Source: Sulfitobacter sp. JL08
Lineage (GTDB): Bacteria; Pseudomonadota; Alphaproteobacteria; Rhodobacterales; Rhodobacteraceae
Assembly (NCBI RefSeq): GCF_003352045.1
Contig: NZ_CP025815.1
Location: forward strand, 3,224,001-3,288,000
DNA length: 64,000 bases
Direction of reading: 5' to 3'
This document shows, one piece after another, positions 18,592 to 27,981 of this stretch (within the stretch, counting starts at the first letter, position 1; every line of letters starts with the position of its first letter). A model generated the notes under the pieces. That model searched no databases, was not told the origin of the DNA, and saw only the letters and a list, made by a program, of their open reading frames with translations. The position numbers and the translations under genes are program-made.

Positions 18592-20793
18592 ATGAGCGAT
18601 TTTACCATGAAAACCGACGCCGACGGCGTGGCCCTGATCACTTGGGATACCGTTGGCAAATCCATGAACGTGATGAGCCAGCAGGCGTTTAACGATCTCA
18701 GCGATCTGATCGATCAGGCGCTGGCGGATGAGGCCGTGAAAGGCATCGTTCTGACATCGGGCAAGGACGGAACCTTTGCCGGTGGCATGGATCTGAACGT
18801 CATTGCCAAGATGAAGGAAGACGCCGGCGACGATCCGGCGCGCGGTGTGTTCGAGGGTGTCATGCAAATGCACGGCGTGCTGCGCAAGATCGAACTGGCC
18901 GGGATGGACCCCAAGACCCAGAAAGGCGGCAAGCCGATTGCCACCGCCCTGCCCGGCACAGCACTTGGTATCGGGTTGGAGCTGCCCCTGTCGACGCACC
19001 GGATTTTCTGCGCTGACAATCCAAAAGCCAAAATCGGACTGCCCGAAATCATGGTCGGCATTTTTCCCGGCGCGGGCGGTACAACACGTCTGGTGCGCAA
19101 GATGGGGGCGATGGCCGCCTCGCCCTTCCTGCTTGAAGGCAAGTTGAGCGATCCGCAGGCCGCCAAGCGTGCAGGTATCATCGACGAGGTTGTTGCAGAC
19201 CCTGTGGCCGCCGCGAAAGAATGGGTTTTGATTGCGAAAGACGCCGACATTGTCAAAGTGTGGGACGCGAAAGGCTACAAGATGCCCGGTGGCGCACCCT
19301 ATCACCCCGCAGGTTTCATGACCTTTGTCGGCGCTTCCGCAATGGTCAACGGCAAGACCCAGGGCGTTTATCCCGCCGCCAAAGCATTGTTGAGCGCGGT
19401 TTACGAAGGCGCGCTGGTTCCGTTTGATACCGCGCTCAAAGTTGAAGCGCGCTGGTTCACAAATGTGCTGATGAACCCCTCATCAGCCGCGATGATCCGG
19501 TCCTTGTTTATCAACAAGGAGGCGCTGGAAAAAGGCGCGGTGCGGCCCAAGGATGTTGCGGACCAGAAGGTGCGCAAAGTGGGCGTTCTGGGCGCGGGCA
19601 TGATGGGGGCCGGTATCACGCTGGTTTCGGCGCAGGCCGGTATCGAAGTTGTACTGATCGACCAGAAGCAAGAGGCCGCCGACAAGGGCAAGGCCTACAC
19701 GGCCAGCTATATGGACAAGGGCATCGCCCGCAAAAAGGCGACCGAAGAGAAAAAGGCCGAATTGTTGGGCCGGATCACGGCGACAACAGATTACGCCGCC
19801 CTGAAGGGCTGCGATCTGATCATCGAAGCGGTGTTCGAAGACCCCAAGATCAAGGCCGACGTGACGGCCAGGGTAGAAGAGGTCATCAGCGAGGATTGCA
19901 TTTTTGCCTCCAACACCTCGACATTGCCGATCACTTCGCTGGCCAAAGCCTCGAAGCGACCGGACCAGTTTATCGGCATCCATTTCTTCAGCCCGGTTGA
20001 AAAAATGCTGCTGGTTGAAATCATCAAGGGCAAGGAAACCGGAGATGTGGCCGTGGCCAAGGCGCTGGATTATGTGCGCCAGATCCGCAAAACGCCGATT
20101 GTAGTGAACGATGCGCGGTTCTTTTATGCCAACCGCTGTATCATTCCCTATATCAACGAAGGCATGCGGATGATCGCGGAAGGCGTCACGCCCGCGCTGG
20201 TGGAAAATGCTGCCCGTCTGGTGGGCATGCCCTTGGGGCCGCTGCAACTGGTCGATGAAACCTCGATTGATCTGGGGGCAAAAATCGCCCGCGCAACAAA
20301 GGCGGCGATGGGCGATACCTATCCCGATGGGGCCGTGGACGAGGTTGTGTTCTGGATGGAAGCCGAAGGCCGTCTGGGTCGCAAATCAAACGCCGGCTTC
20401 TACAGCTACGACGAAAAGGGCAAACGCCAGGGTCTTTGGGACGGGATCGCGGCAAAATATCCGACGGCCGAAGAACAACCCGATCTGATCACGGTGCAAC
20501 ACCGCCTGTTGTTCGCCCAAGTGCTGGAAGCGGTGCGTGCACTGGAAGAAGGCGTGTTGGAAGATATCCGTGAAGGTGATGTTGGCGCGATTCTGGGCTG
20601 GGGCTTTGCGCCTTGGTCGGGCGGGCCGTTCAGCTGGCTGGACATGATCGGCGCGCCCTATGCGGCGGAACGCTGTGATCAACTGACAGAAGCGTTTGGT
20701 GATCGCTTTGCCTGCCCCGCGCTTCTGCGCGAAATGGCAGACAAGAACCAAAGCTTTTATGACCGCTTTGGAACGACCGCCAAAGCGGCCTAG
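18592..20793 (+). CDS. fadJ: 3-hydroxyacyl-CoA dehydrogenase / enoyl-CoA hydratase (FadB/FadJ family)
   Basis: Two-domain enzyme of 733 residues performing hydration and NAD-dependent oxidation in beta-oxidation. Residues 1-300 form the crotonase domain (FAGGMDLNVIAKM; KIGLPEIMVGIFPGAGGTTR with the catalytic Glu). The dehydrogenase half starts at about residue 325 with VGVLGAGMMGAGITLVSAQA (NAD site), then ASNTSTLPIT and GIHFFSPVEKMLLVEIIKG (catalytic His), and ends with helical repeats (GWGFAPWSGGPFSWLD). ATG follows GGAGCAGGGAT. Last gene of the operon, ended by a strong terminator. FadB and FadJ cannot be separated by eye, so the symbol is tentative. Confidence 0.92.
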   Translation: MSDFTMKTDADGVALITWDTVGKSMNVMSQQAFNDLSDLIDQALADEAVKGIVLTSGKDGTFAGGMDLNVIAKMKEDAGDDPARGVFEGVMQMHGVLRKIELAGMDPKTQKGGKPIATALPGTALGIGLELPLSTHRIFCADNPKAKIGLPEIMVGIFPGAGGTTRLVRKMGAMAASPFLLEGKLSDPQAAKRAGIIDEVVADPVAAAKEWVLIAKDADIVKVWDAKGYKMPGGAPYHPAGFMTFVGASAMVNGKTQGVYPAAKALLSAVYEGALVPFDTALKVEARWFTNVLMNPSSAAMIRSLFINKEALEKGAVRPKDVADQKVRKVGVLGAGMMGAGITLVSAQAGIEVVLIDQKQEAADKGKAYTASYMDKGIARKKATEEKKAELLGRITATTDYAALKGCDLIIEAVFEDPKIKADVTARVEEVISEDCIFASNTSTLPITSLAKASKRPDQFIGIHFFSPVEKMLLVEIIKGKETGDVAVAKALDYVRQIRKTPIVVNDARFFYANRCIIPYINEGMRMIAEGVTPALVENAARLVGMPLGPLQLVDETSIDLGAKIARATKAAMGDTYPDGAVDEVVFWMEAEGRLGRKSNAGFYSYDEKGKRQGLWDGIAAKYPTAEEQPDLITVQHRLLFAQVLEAVRALEEGVLEDIREGDVGAILGWGFAPWSGGPFSWLDMIGAPYAAERCDQLTEAFGDRFACPALLREMADKNQSFYDRFGTTAKAA

Positions 20794-20802
20794 TCAAAAA
20801 TG

Positions 20803-20836
20803 CAAGAGGGGCTGTCCCCACAGCCCCTCTTGTTCT
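20803..20836 (+). terminator. Rho-independent terminator of the beta-oxidation operon
   Basis: Perfect 12-bp stem CAAGAGGGGCTG / CAGCCCCTCTTG with a six-base loop (TCCCCA), followed by TTCTCCT. It lies ten bases after the FadJ stop. The symmetric stem could also help end transcripts of the opposite Hint gene. Confidence 0.88.
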
Positions 20837-20959
20837 CCTCTGATACCGGCGCGCCCGTTCTGGTTTTCGGGATCGGGCGTCAATCCGGTTATCGTTTGTG
20901 ACCCGAGTACAGAGGAAAATTCAGTTTAAACGCTGGGACATCCAACCGCGTTTTCATGT

Positions 20960-21634
20960 CTACGCGACATAAGCAGCCAATGCCTCCCAATCGCCATCCC
21001 CGCTCATGTTGTCTTCTACCGACATGCATTCAACAAGGAATGCTGCGTCGTGAAGTGACAGGACATCATACAAGGCGCTTGTGGAGTTCACCTGCTCGGT
21101 GACCAGACACCCAAGGTGCGGGCAATACGCCAGCGTACCGCCTTCGACATAGACCACTTCATCAGTGGCAAAAAACAGGGTGACAATTTCGATCTGATGT
21201 TGTGGCGGTGCACGGTGGATGCCGCGTATGCCATTCAGGGAAAGCGCCTGAACCACCGCAAAGGGATCGCCCATCGCATCCGCTGCTGCTTCGCTTTCGA
21301 CAAGAATGCCCTGATCCGGCAAAAGCGCCAGTTCACATCGGTTTCCCAATGCACCGGCAGGCACGGTGACGGGCCACATCTGGGGCGGCACATCCTTTGC
21401 ATCCAGCCATGTAAGATCGCGGCGGATTTCGACAATCGGCTGCATTGCATTGTCGAATGTCAAAACCATGTCGCCGACACTCAGCGCATCAACCGCGCGC
21501 CATCCAAGGTTCGATGCAACATTTGTTCCCGCGACCAGACCATGCGTGATACCAACCAAAGCGCTGTTCATTGCACCGCCAGTTTCTGCCATGCGGTGAA
21601 CATATGTGTCTGATTTTGCGTTCCATTCCGACAT
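20960..21634 (-). CDS. Hint-domain (Hint_2-like) protein without the nucleophilic cysteine
   Basis: Protein of 224 residues. Residues from about 30 match the start of Hint (hedgehog/intein) domains found in many Rhodobacterales surface proteins: GLVAGTNVASNLGWRAVDAL, then SVGDMVLTFDNAMQPIVEI. In active Hint domains a Cys begins this block (Cys-Phe-x-x-Gly-Thr); here the residue is Gly. Further along are LLPDQGILVESEAA and a segment resembling the expected His/Asp region, so the fold seems kept while self-cleavage is lost. No signal peptide, RTX repeats or passenger domain is seen. Stand-alone gene downstream of a sulfotransferase on the same strand. Confidence 0.75.
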   Translation of the reverse strand: MSEWNAKSDTYVHRMAETGGAMNSALVGITHGLVAGTNVASNLGWRAVDALSVGDMVLTFDNAMQPIVEIRRDLTWLDAKDVPPQMWPVTVPAGALGNRCELALLPDQGILVESEAAADAMGDPFAVVQALSLNGIRGIHRAPPQHQIEIVTLFFATDEVVYVEGGTLAYCPHLGCLVTEQVNSTSALYDVLSLHDAAFLVECMSVEDNMSGDGDWEALAAYVA

Positions 21635-21819
21635 GTCATGTCCAATCCCTTTCTGCACTGCAACACGCGCAATGCGAATCGTGACAGTCAATCAAATTGG
21701 CGCGAGTGCCGTGTTAGTTGTATGCCTTTAAAATGGCACAATTGAGGCATTGTTTCGCGTTGAGCCTGCAATTTTAGGCAAAGTTCTGCATTTTCTGGTC
21801 GCGTGAAACAGAACCCGCC

Positions 21820-22467
21820 TTACTCAAAGCGATAGCCGAACCGCGCGATGTCTTCAGCGCAGGATTGTGCCAGCAGGTCAGCCGTCTTGTCGTCATAATA
21901 ACTGCGGTAATCTGCCTTCCGGTCAGACCGGTTGTGCATGGGCAGGTGCAATGGAAACCCAAGGTGGGCAACCAGTGAAGCGGCATCTTCTTCCAAAGCC
22001 TCAATCCGGATGAAACTGGTACAGCGCTCTGCTCCGTCTGCGCAGGTCATGTAGTGCCGCGCCGGTGTGGCCCGAAAAGACGCCAAAGTCCGTTCATCTG
22101 CCACAAATGCGTCAAATGTCATGCTGCGGGCCATGTGCACTGCGGGATGATCGAACTTTTGCGCCCGCAACCAGGTGTAATAGCTGACCGCCCTGTCCCA
22201 TGGATTGCGCACAAGTGTAAACGTGAACATCGACGAAATCTCGGGCACTGACATCAGACCGTCAATGTCTGACAAGGTCGAGTGTTTCCAGAGCCGTCCA
22301 CGGCTTTGCGCATCTTTCAGACGGCGCCTGCGCTTTTTCGCCTTGGGCGTATCACCCAGCATCATATCATCTTTCATCGCCCGCGCCTCAAGCGCCAGAG
22401 CAACGGATGTTCCGCCGGTTTTCGGAATATGCACGAAAATATAGGCGCGACCGCGGCTGATGATCAT
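21820..22467 (-). CDS. Sulfotransferase family 2 protein
   Basis: Protein of 215 residues with the carbohydrate-sulfotransferase signatures: YIFVHIPKTGGTSVALALE is the 5'-phosphosulfate loop near the N-terminus, and FTLVRNPWDRAVSYYTWLR the 3'-phosphate site. ALEEDAASLVAHLGFPLHLP and the closing FGYRFE match the C-terminus of this family. No membrane helix or signal is seen. It lies 14 bases after a DMT transporter gene and is probably co-transcribed with it. The acceptor is unknown; surface polysaccharide is plausible for a marine bacterium but is not shown by the neighbours. Confidence 0.85.
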   Translation of the reverse strand: MIISRGRAYIFVHIPKTGGTSVALALEARAMKDDMMLGDTPKAKKRRRRLKDAQSRGRLWKHSTLSDIDGLMSVPEISSMFTFTLVRNPWDRAVSYYTWLRAQKFDHPAVHMARSMTFDAFVADERTLASFRATPARHYMTCADGAERCTSFIRIEALEEDAASLVAHLGFPLHLPMHNRSDRKADYRSYYDDKTADLLAQSCAEDIARFGYRFE

Positions 22468-22481
22468 CCCGGCATTCTAGA

Positions 22482-23393
22482 TCAGCGCGAGCGCAACGCA
22501 ATAATGATCCCGGCACCGGCGATCATGGCGATGCCGCCAGCCTGCCAAAGCGATATCGACTGACCAAGCAGGATCCACGCAAAGAACGGCCCGAATACCA
22601 GCGCCGTATATTCAAGAACAGCCACCTGACTGGCTTCGCCCAATTGATAGGATCGGATGATCAGAGCCACACCGATCACAGAGCCGACAGCCTGCAACAC
22701 AAGCAGATGCATCACATTCCAGATCGGCCAAACCCACCCGCGCAACAGAAACCCCGCCGCACCATCGGGTATCTGCGGATCGACAACGCCCAGAAGAACG
22801 AGGGCGACAATGCCAAACACGCCCTGTATCGCCATGATCCCGAACAGCATGCACAGGGTGCTTTCACCTTCACACAATGCGCGCGTCGCGACCGCCCCCA
22901 TGGCATAGAACAGACCGCCAGCCACAGGCATGAAGGTCAGCCAGCTTAGGTTGGCGACATCCGGGTTCAGCACCAGCAAGATGCCTGCAAACCCGATGCC
23001 GACAGCCACAATCCGCCATGGCCCAATGGAATGACGCAGCACGGCAACCGTGATCAGCAACACGAAAAGCGGCGAGGTGAAAAGCCCCGCCACAGCTTGG
23101 GCAAAGGGCATGAAGGCCAGCGCACCAAAGTAAAACAGCATGCCCAGCCCGATCAGGGCACTGCGCACGGCAACAGCCCAAAACCGCGCCGGGCGCAATG
23201 TGCCCATACCGAAATGCGACATAAGCGCGATCAACGCCAAAGCCATGGTTGAACGCACCACATGAAACTGCCAGATGCCGATTTCGCCCGCGATTATTAC
23301 AATGAAATTGTCGATGAAGCCGATAATGACCATCGCCATTACCATCAATCCTGCCGCAAGCAGCGCCTGATTGGGCGCATGTGGAATGGACAT
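22482..23393 (-). CDS. DMT-superfamily (EamA) transporter
   Basis: Inner-membrane protein of 303 residues with ten predicted helices in two EamA repeats. The first begins QALLAAGLMVMAMVIIGFID and includes IWQFHVVRSTMALALIALMS; the second contains TAVLEYTALVFGPFFAWILL-type sequence near AVLEYTALVFGPFFAW and ends GGIAMIAGAGIIIALRSR. Substrate unknown (metabolite exporter). Start is uncertain: the ATG at 23393 is used, but a TTG nine bases upstream has similar support. It is divergent from the acyl-CoA synthetase gene and precedes the sulfotransferase gene. Confidence 0.85.
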   Translation of the reverse strand: MSIPHAPNQALLAAGLMVMAMVIIGFIDNFIVIIAGEIGIWQFHVVRSTMALALIALMSHFGMGTLRPARFWAVAVRSALIGLGMLFYFGALAFMPFAQAVAGLFTSPLFVLLITVAVLRHSIGPWRIVAVGIGFAGILLVLNPDVANLSWLTFMPVAGGLFYAMGAVATRALCEGESTLCMLFGIMAIQGVFGIVALVLLGVVDPQIPDGAAGFLLRGWVWPIWNVMHLLVLQAVGSVIGVALIIRSYQLGEASQVAVLEYTALVFGPFFAWILLGQSISLWQAGGIAMIAGAGIIIALRSR

Positions 23394-23493
23394 CCTGCTC
23401 AATTGTCTGACATTTCACTTTCCAAAACCGTTATTCCTGCAATACTCTTAATCGCAGAACAAACAAGAACCGTCTTCGGGGAGGTCGACGAAA

Positions 23494-25122
23494 ATGGGCT
23501 GGATGGCAGATGAAACCGGGCTGGAAAAATGCGCCGCGAACCATGTAGCATTGACGCCGTTATCGCATTTGCGCAGGGCGGCGCATGTGTTCGAAGATCA
23601 CCCTGCCGTCATCTATGGCACCCATCGCAAAACCTATGCGGAATATTATGACCGGTGTACCCGTCTGGCATCCGCAATGGCGGGCATGGGCGTTCAACCC
23701 GGCGATGTTGTTGCAACGCTGATCCCGAACCTTCCAGCCCAGGCCGAAGCGCATTTTGGTGTACCGGCCTGCGGGGCCGTATTGAACACCATCAACACGC
23801 GGCTGGATATCGATACGGTTTCCTACATTTTCGAACATGGCGAAGCCAAAATCGTTCTGGTCGATTCACAGTTCCTGCCCCTGGCCGAAGCCGCAGTCGA
23901 GCGGATGCAGGGCGCACAGCCCCAGATCATCGAAGTTCCGGACAACACTGCTGGCTTTCCCGCCAGCGGGCGATACCCGCAATACGAGGATGTTCTTGCC
24001 ACCGGTGATCCCTATTTTGAATGGATCATGCCGCAGGATGAATGGGAAAGCCTCGCGCTGAATTACACATCCGGCACAACTGGGCGCCCCAAAGGCGTCG
24101 TGTATCACCATCGCGGCGCATATTTGATGACGATGGGTACCGTGATCAGTTGGCGCATGGTGTTGCATCCTGTTTTCATGGCGATCGTGCCCCTGTTTCA
24201 CTGCAACGGGTGGAACCATACCTGGATGATGCCGCTTGTTGGCGGCACATTGGTATGTTGTCGCGATATCAATGCGGGCGCGATCTATGACGCCATAGCA
24301 GACGAACAAGTGGCCTTTTTCGGCGGCGCCCCGATTGTTCTGAACATGATCGTAAACGCATCCGAGGACGAGCGCAGAAGCTTTGATCACCCGGTTGAGG
24401 TATTCACCGCAGGGGCCCCGCCTGCCCCCGCGACCCTAAGCAAGATCGAGCAACTGGGTTTTAACGTAACCCAAGTTTATGGCCTGACAGAAACATATGG
24501 CCATGTCACGGAATGCCTGTGGAAAGCCCAACACTGGGATGGTCTTGGCACAACGGAAAGGGCCAAAATCAAGGCCCGGCAGGGCGTGGCCTTTCCCATG
24601 ATGGAACACATCACGGTGATGGACGAAACCATGACGCAAATTCCGATGGACGGAACGCAGCAGGGCCAGATCGTTATGCGTGGAAATGCCGTGATGAAAG
24701 GGTATCTGAAAAACCCCGAGGCCACGCAAGAGGCTTTCAAGGGCGGGTATTTCCATTCCGGTGACATCGCTGTGCAGCATCCCGATGGATACATTCAGAT
24801 CGCAGACCGCGCCAAGGACATCATCATTTCAGGCGGCGAAAACATAAGCTCTGTCGAAGTCGAAGCGTGCCTGATGGATCATCCCGACGTTTCGCTGGCG
24901 GCAGTGGTGGCGAAACCCGATGAAAAATGGGGCGAAGTGCCTTGCGCCTTTGTTGAATTGAAGCCCGGATCAGCCGAGGACGAGGCCGGCCTGATCGCCT
25001 TTACACGGCAAACGCTGGCCGGGTTCAAGACCCCGAAAAGGATCGTGTTTCAGGAACTGCCAAAAACGTCGACCGGCAAGATCCAGAAATTCGAATTGCG
25101 CAAACGGGCGGCCGAACTTTAG
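23494..25122 (+). CDS. AMP-forming acyl-CoA synthetase (FadD/DmdB-like)
   Basis: Adenylate-forming ligase of 542 residues that activates a carboxylic acid to its CoA thioester. Core motifs: LNYTSGTTGRPKGVVYHHRG (P-loop), VPLFHCNGWNHTW, QVYGLTETYGH, YFHSGDIAVQHPDGYIQIAD and the C-terminal KTSTGKIQKFELRK with the catalytic Lys. This branch includes medium-chain fatty acyl-CoA ligases and DmdB (methylmercaptopropionate-CoA ligase) of roseobacters, and the two are not separable by eye. The ATG is preceded by GGGGAGG. It may feed the beta-oxidation enzymes encoded 3 kb upstream, but no dmd neighbours are present. Confidence 0.88.
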   Translation: MGWMADETGLEKCAANHVALTPLSHLRRAAHVFEDHPAVIYGTHRKTYAEYYDRCTRLASAMAGMGVQPGDVVATLIPNLPAQAEAHFGVPACGAVLNTINTRLDIDTVSYIFEHGEAKIVLVDSQFLPLAEAAVERMQGAQPQIIEVPDNTAGFPASGRYPQYEDVLATGDPYFEWIMPQDEWESLALNYTSGTTGRPKGVVYHHRGAYLMTMGTVISWRMVLHPVFMAIVPLFHCNGWNHTWMMPLVGGTLVCCRDINAGAIYDAIADEQVAFFGGAPIVLNMIVNASEDERRSFDHPVEVFTAGAPPAPATLSKIEQLGFNVTQVYGLTETYGHVTECLWKAQHWDGLGTTERAKIKARQGVAFPMMEHITVMDETMTQIPMDGTQQGQIVMRGNAVMKGYLKNPEATQEAFKGGYFHSGDIAVQHPDGYIQIADRAKDIIISGGENISSVEVEACLMDHPDVSLAAVVAKPDEKWGEVPCAFVELKPGSAEDEAGLIAFTRQTLAGFKTPKRIVFQELPKTSTGKIQKFELRKRAAEL

Positions 25123-25239
25123 TGCGGTTCTGACGGCCCGTTCTGGTATCCGTCAAAACCGGTGATGTCTGAATTGCCCGCCGCCGTGTTACCATGCTAG
25201 ATTGAACCAAACGAGGCAGAGCAGGCCCACTTAAAAAGC

Positions 25240-26253
25240 ATGACCGCGCTGAACCAATATGACAGGCTTGAGGCCAGCGGGCTTTGGCGCGCGCGCCCGG
25301 ATGATCAGCGCAAGGAAGTTATTGTATCGATTGGCGAAGCGACGCTGGTCATCACTGATTTGGCCGACAGGGCGCTGGCGCATTGGTCGCTTGCCGCGGT
25401 CGAACGGGCAAACCCCGACGAGACACCGGCAGTCTATTTTCCGGATGGTGATCCGGGCGAAACGCTTGAACTGGCGGCGGACGCGCAGGAAATGATCGAC
25501 GCGATCGCCAAGTTGCAACGCGCGATCGAGCGCTCGCGCCCGCATCCGGGCAGGTTGCGTTTGGCTTCGGTTCTGGTGTCGGTTGCTGCCGTTGCCGCGC
25601 TTGTCGTGTTCTGGCTGCCGGGGGCCATGTTGCGCCACACCGTTTCCGTTGTTCCCGATGTGAACCGCGCAACCATCGGGCGGTCGCTTTTGAAACGGAT
25701 CGAACGGGTTTCCGGCCCCGCCTGCAATGATCCTGCCGGACAGGTCGCCCTTGCCAGGTTGGGCACTGCAGTGGGCGCGCGCGATCTGGTTGTTGTTCGT
25801 TCCGGCGTGCGTGATGCGCTGGTCCTGCCCGGAAACATCATCGTTCTGAACCGTTCCGTGATCGAGGATTTCGAAGAACCCGATGTTGTTGCAGGATTTA
25901 TCATCATGGAACAGCTGCGAGCCAAAAAACGTGATCCACTGGAAGTGCTGCTGCGCGACAGCGGCGTCATGGCCAGCTTCCACCTGATCACTACCGGCAC
26001 GCTAACCAACGAAACACTGGATGCCTACGCCCAGCATCTGTTGACCGCGCCGCGCCCGACGCTAAGCGAGGATGAAACACTGGCTGGCTTTTCGGCCGCG
26101 AGTGTCCGGTCAACACCGTACGCCTATGCCATGGATATTACGGGCGAAAATGTACTTGGCCTGATCGAGGCTGACCCGATGGCAGGCCAGGTTGCACCGG
26201 TTTTGCTGAAAGACAGCGACTGGATCAGATTGCAGAACATTTGCGGCGGCTGA
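25240..26253 (+). CDS. Membrane-anchored M48-like protein with degenerate zinc site (pseudo-peptidase)
   Basis: Protein of 337 residues with a soluble N-terminal part (1-100), one membrane helix at about 106-128 (LASVLVSVAAVAALVVFWLP), and a C-terminal domain that reads like an M48 metallopeptidase: GARDLVVVRSGVRDALVLPG, NIIVLNRSVIEDFEEPDVVA, then RDPLEVLLRDSG. The HExxH zinc motif expected before RDPLE is replaced by M223-E-Q-L-R227, so both zinc His residues are missing though the Glu remains. Peptidase activity is therefore unlikely; a scaffolding or inhibitory role is possible. Stand-alone, convergent with the secreted protein gene at 27182. Confidence 0.7.
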   Translation: MTALNQYDRLEASGLWRARPDDQRKEVIVSIGEATLVITDLADRALAHWSLAAVERANPDETPAVYFPDGDPGETLELAADAQEMIDAIAKLQRAIERSRPHPGRLRLASVLVSVAAVAALVVFWLPGAMLRHTVSVVPDVNRATIGRSLLKRIERVSGPACNDPAGQVALARLGTAVGARDLVVVRSGVRDALVLPGNIIVLNRSVIEDFEEPDVVAGFIIMEQLRAKKRDPLEVLLRDSGVMASFHLITTGTLTNETLDAYAQHLLTAPRPTLSEDETLAGFSAASVRSTPYAYAMDITGENVLGLIEADPMAGQVAPVLLKDSDWIRLQNICGG

Positions 26254-26291
26254 CCGTCACGTTTTTCAGTCGTCCGCCGCAATTACAGTGA

Positions 26292-27182
26292 TCAGCGCAG
26301 ATTATCCGCTTTTCCGGAACGTTTGACAGAACCCGGCACGGTTTTTTGTACCACCGCGTTGCTTTGTGTCGAAACCGCCATCGTCACCTGATTGATGCGG
26401 CGCGTTTCGGTTTCATACACAACGGGAACATCCGAAGCCGTGTTTTCCGTACCTGCCGCAACCAGACGCCGCGGCACGGTATTGGTCCAGACCATGTTCA
26501 TCTGGGCACGTCCCCTCAGCGTTTGTTCCGCCCGGTAAGGGTTCAGCCGGTCATCCCGCCAGCCTGCACGGTAGCCTTTTGGAACCTTGAGATTTCTGCT
26601 GTCGCGACGGTTTTCGTAAACATGGCGTGGCACCACCCGCGTGTCGGGTGGCAACAATATTGTTTCGCCAGTGCTTGCGTTGATGGCTTTGATATAGCCT
26701 GTTGTGTTGCGCCCTGGACTGGCCGGAACGACAAGCGGTCTGGCTTTGACAGTCTTGGGTGCCGCAACAGGCGCGGCCGTACTTGCCGTCACCACAGGGG
26801 TAACCACAGCTGACGGTGCCGCAGCTGGCGCAGCCGGGGCGGTGGCAACCACACCCGGGACAGCATCCGGAACGATTTCAACCGGCGCGGGTGCCGCGGC
26901 ACGCGGTGTTGGAACAGCCGCAGCGCTGTTGGTCTGCGCGCTGGGTTGATACCCGCAAATCTGTTTGCGGTCGCGCCCGACCCGCGGAACCCATGTTACA
27001 TTCCCGCTGACGCCGGCGCGGATGAAAATACACCCGTTGCTGTCAACGTATTGTTTGCCCGTGAAACTTGCCGGCGGAAATTCTGCCGGAACGGCGGTGT
27101 TCGCGGTGGTTTGCGCATGCACACCTGTCAGACTAAAAACCGAGGCCGCCAGAGATAAAGCAACAATTCTGGTAATTTTCAT
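26292..27182 (-). CDS. Secreted Ala/Pro-rich protein with N-terminal motif shared with SPOR proteins
   Basis: Exported protein of 296 residues. Signal peptide MKITRIVALSLAASVFSLTG ends near VHAQ. Next comes a conserved block, SFTGKQYVDSNGCIFIRAGV then WVPRVGRDRKQICGYQP, with two cysteines probably disulfide-bonded; I recall this block at the start of rhodobacteral SPOR-domain proteins. A low-complexity Ala/Pro/Val linker (about residues 85-165) follows, then a basic region (VVPRHVYENRRD, VPKGYRAGWRDDRLNPYRAE). A clear SPOR fold is not evident at the C-terminus. Possible cell-envelope or division role, inferred from the motif only. ATG follows GGGGGC. Confidence 0.7.
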   Translation of the reverse strand: MKITRIVALSLAASVFSLTGVHAQTTANTAVPAEFPPASFTGKQYVDSNGCIFIRAGVSGNVTWVPRVGRDRKQICGYQPSAQTNSAAAVPTPRAAAPAPVEIVPDAVPGVVATAPAAPAAAPSAVVTPVVTASTAAPVAAPKTVKARPLVVPASPGRNTTGYIKAINASTGETILLPPDTRVVPRHVYENRRDSRNLKVPKGYRAGWRDDRLNPYRAEQTLRGRAQMNMVWTNTVPRRLVAAGTENTASDVPVVYETETRRINQVTMAVSTQSNAVVQKTVPGSVKRSGKADNLR

Positions 27183-27288
27183 AATTGCCCCCACAATATA
27201 TAGACCAAGGATGCCGGATTCTTGCTTTCGAGTAAAGCAAGACTATTGGAAAATCCTTAATGCGGTGCGGATTCTTGCGCCTGTTTTG

Positions 27289-27921
27289 TCACTTGGTGCC
27301 AAACATCCTGTCGCCCGCATCGCCCAGCCCCGGCACGATATAGCCGATGTCATTCAGGGCGTGATCGACAGATGCGGTCACAATCGGTACATCCGGGTGC
27401 GCCTCTTTCATGCGGGCGATCCCTTCGGGGGCGGCCAGCAGACACAGAAACCGGATGTTTTTGGCCCCTGACTTTTTCAACAGATCAATTGCCGCGACCG
27501 ATGAATTTCCGGTGGCCAGCATCGGATCAACGGCAATCACCAACCGGTCTTCCAGCGCATCCGGCACTTTGAAATAGTACTGAACCGGTTGCAGGGTCTT
27601 TTCATCCCGATAAAGGCCGACAAAACCGACGCGGGCGGACGGGATCAGTTCCAACATGCCGTCAAGCAGGCCATTGCCAGCCCGCAGAATGGAAATCAGC
27701 GCCAGTTTCCTTCCGTCCAGAACAGGCGCATCCATCGCTTGCATCGGCGTTTCGATATGCTTTGTCGTCATTGGCAGATTGCGTGTCACTTCGTATGCCA
27801 GCAACTGGCTGATTTCGCGCAGCAACTGGCGGAAAACAGCAGTTGATGTATCTTTTTCACGCATCAGCGTCAGCTTGTGTTGTACCAACGGGTGGTTAAC
27901 AACGGTCAGATGGTCGGTCAT
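27289..27921 (-). CDS. upp: Uracil phosphoribosyltransferase
   Basis: Enzyme of 210 residues that makes UMP from uracil and PRPP in pyrimidine salvage. It matches Upp along its length: [80 protein letters not shown], the PRPP loop [20 protein letters not shown], and [18 protein letters not shown] at the C-terminus. ATG follows AAAGGAG. Last gene of the nucleoside salvage run (VOC-cupin, cdd, deoA, deoB, upp), 60 bases after deoB, which fits uracil arising from uridine/thymidine-type phosphorolysis. Confidence 0.96.
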   Translation of the reverse strand: MTDHLTVVNHPLVQHKLTLMREKDTSTAVFRQLLREISQLLAYEVTRNLPMTTKHIETPMQAMDAPVLDGRKLALISILRAGNGLLDGMLELIPSARVGFVGLYRDEKTLQPVQYYFKVPDALEDRLVIAVDPMLATGNSSVAAIDLLKKSGAKNIRFLCLLAAPEGIARMKEAHPDVPIVTASVDHALNDIGYIVPGLGDAGDRMFGTK

Positions 27922-27981
27922 GGCAGGCTCCTTTGGCAGTTGGCCCTTTGTGGCCCCATACACGCAGGCCCGCAAGGTTGC

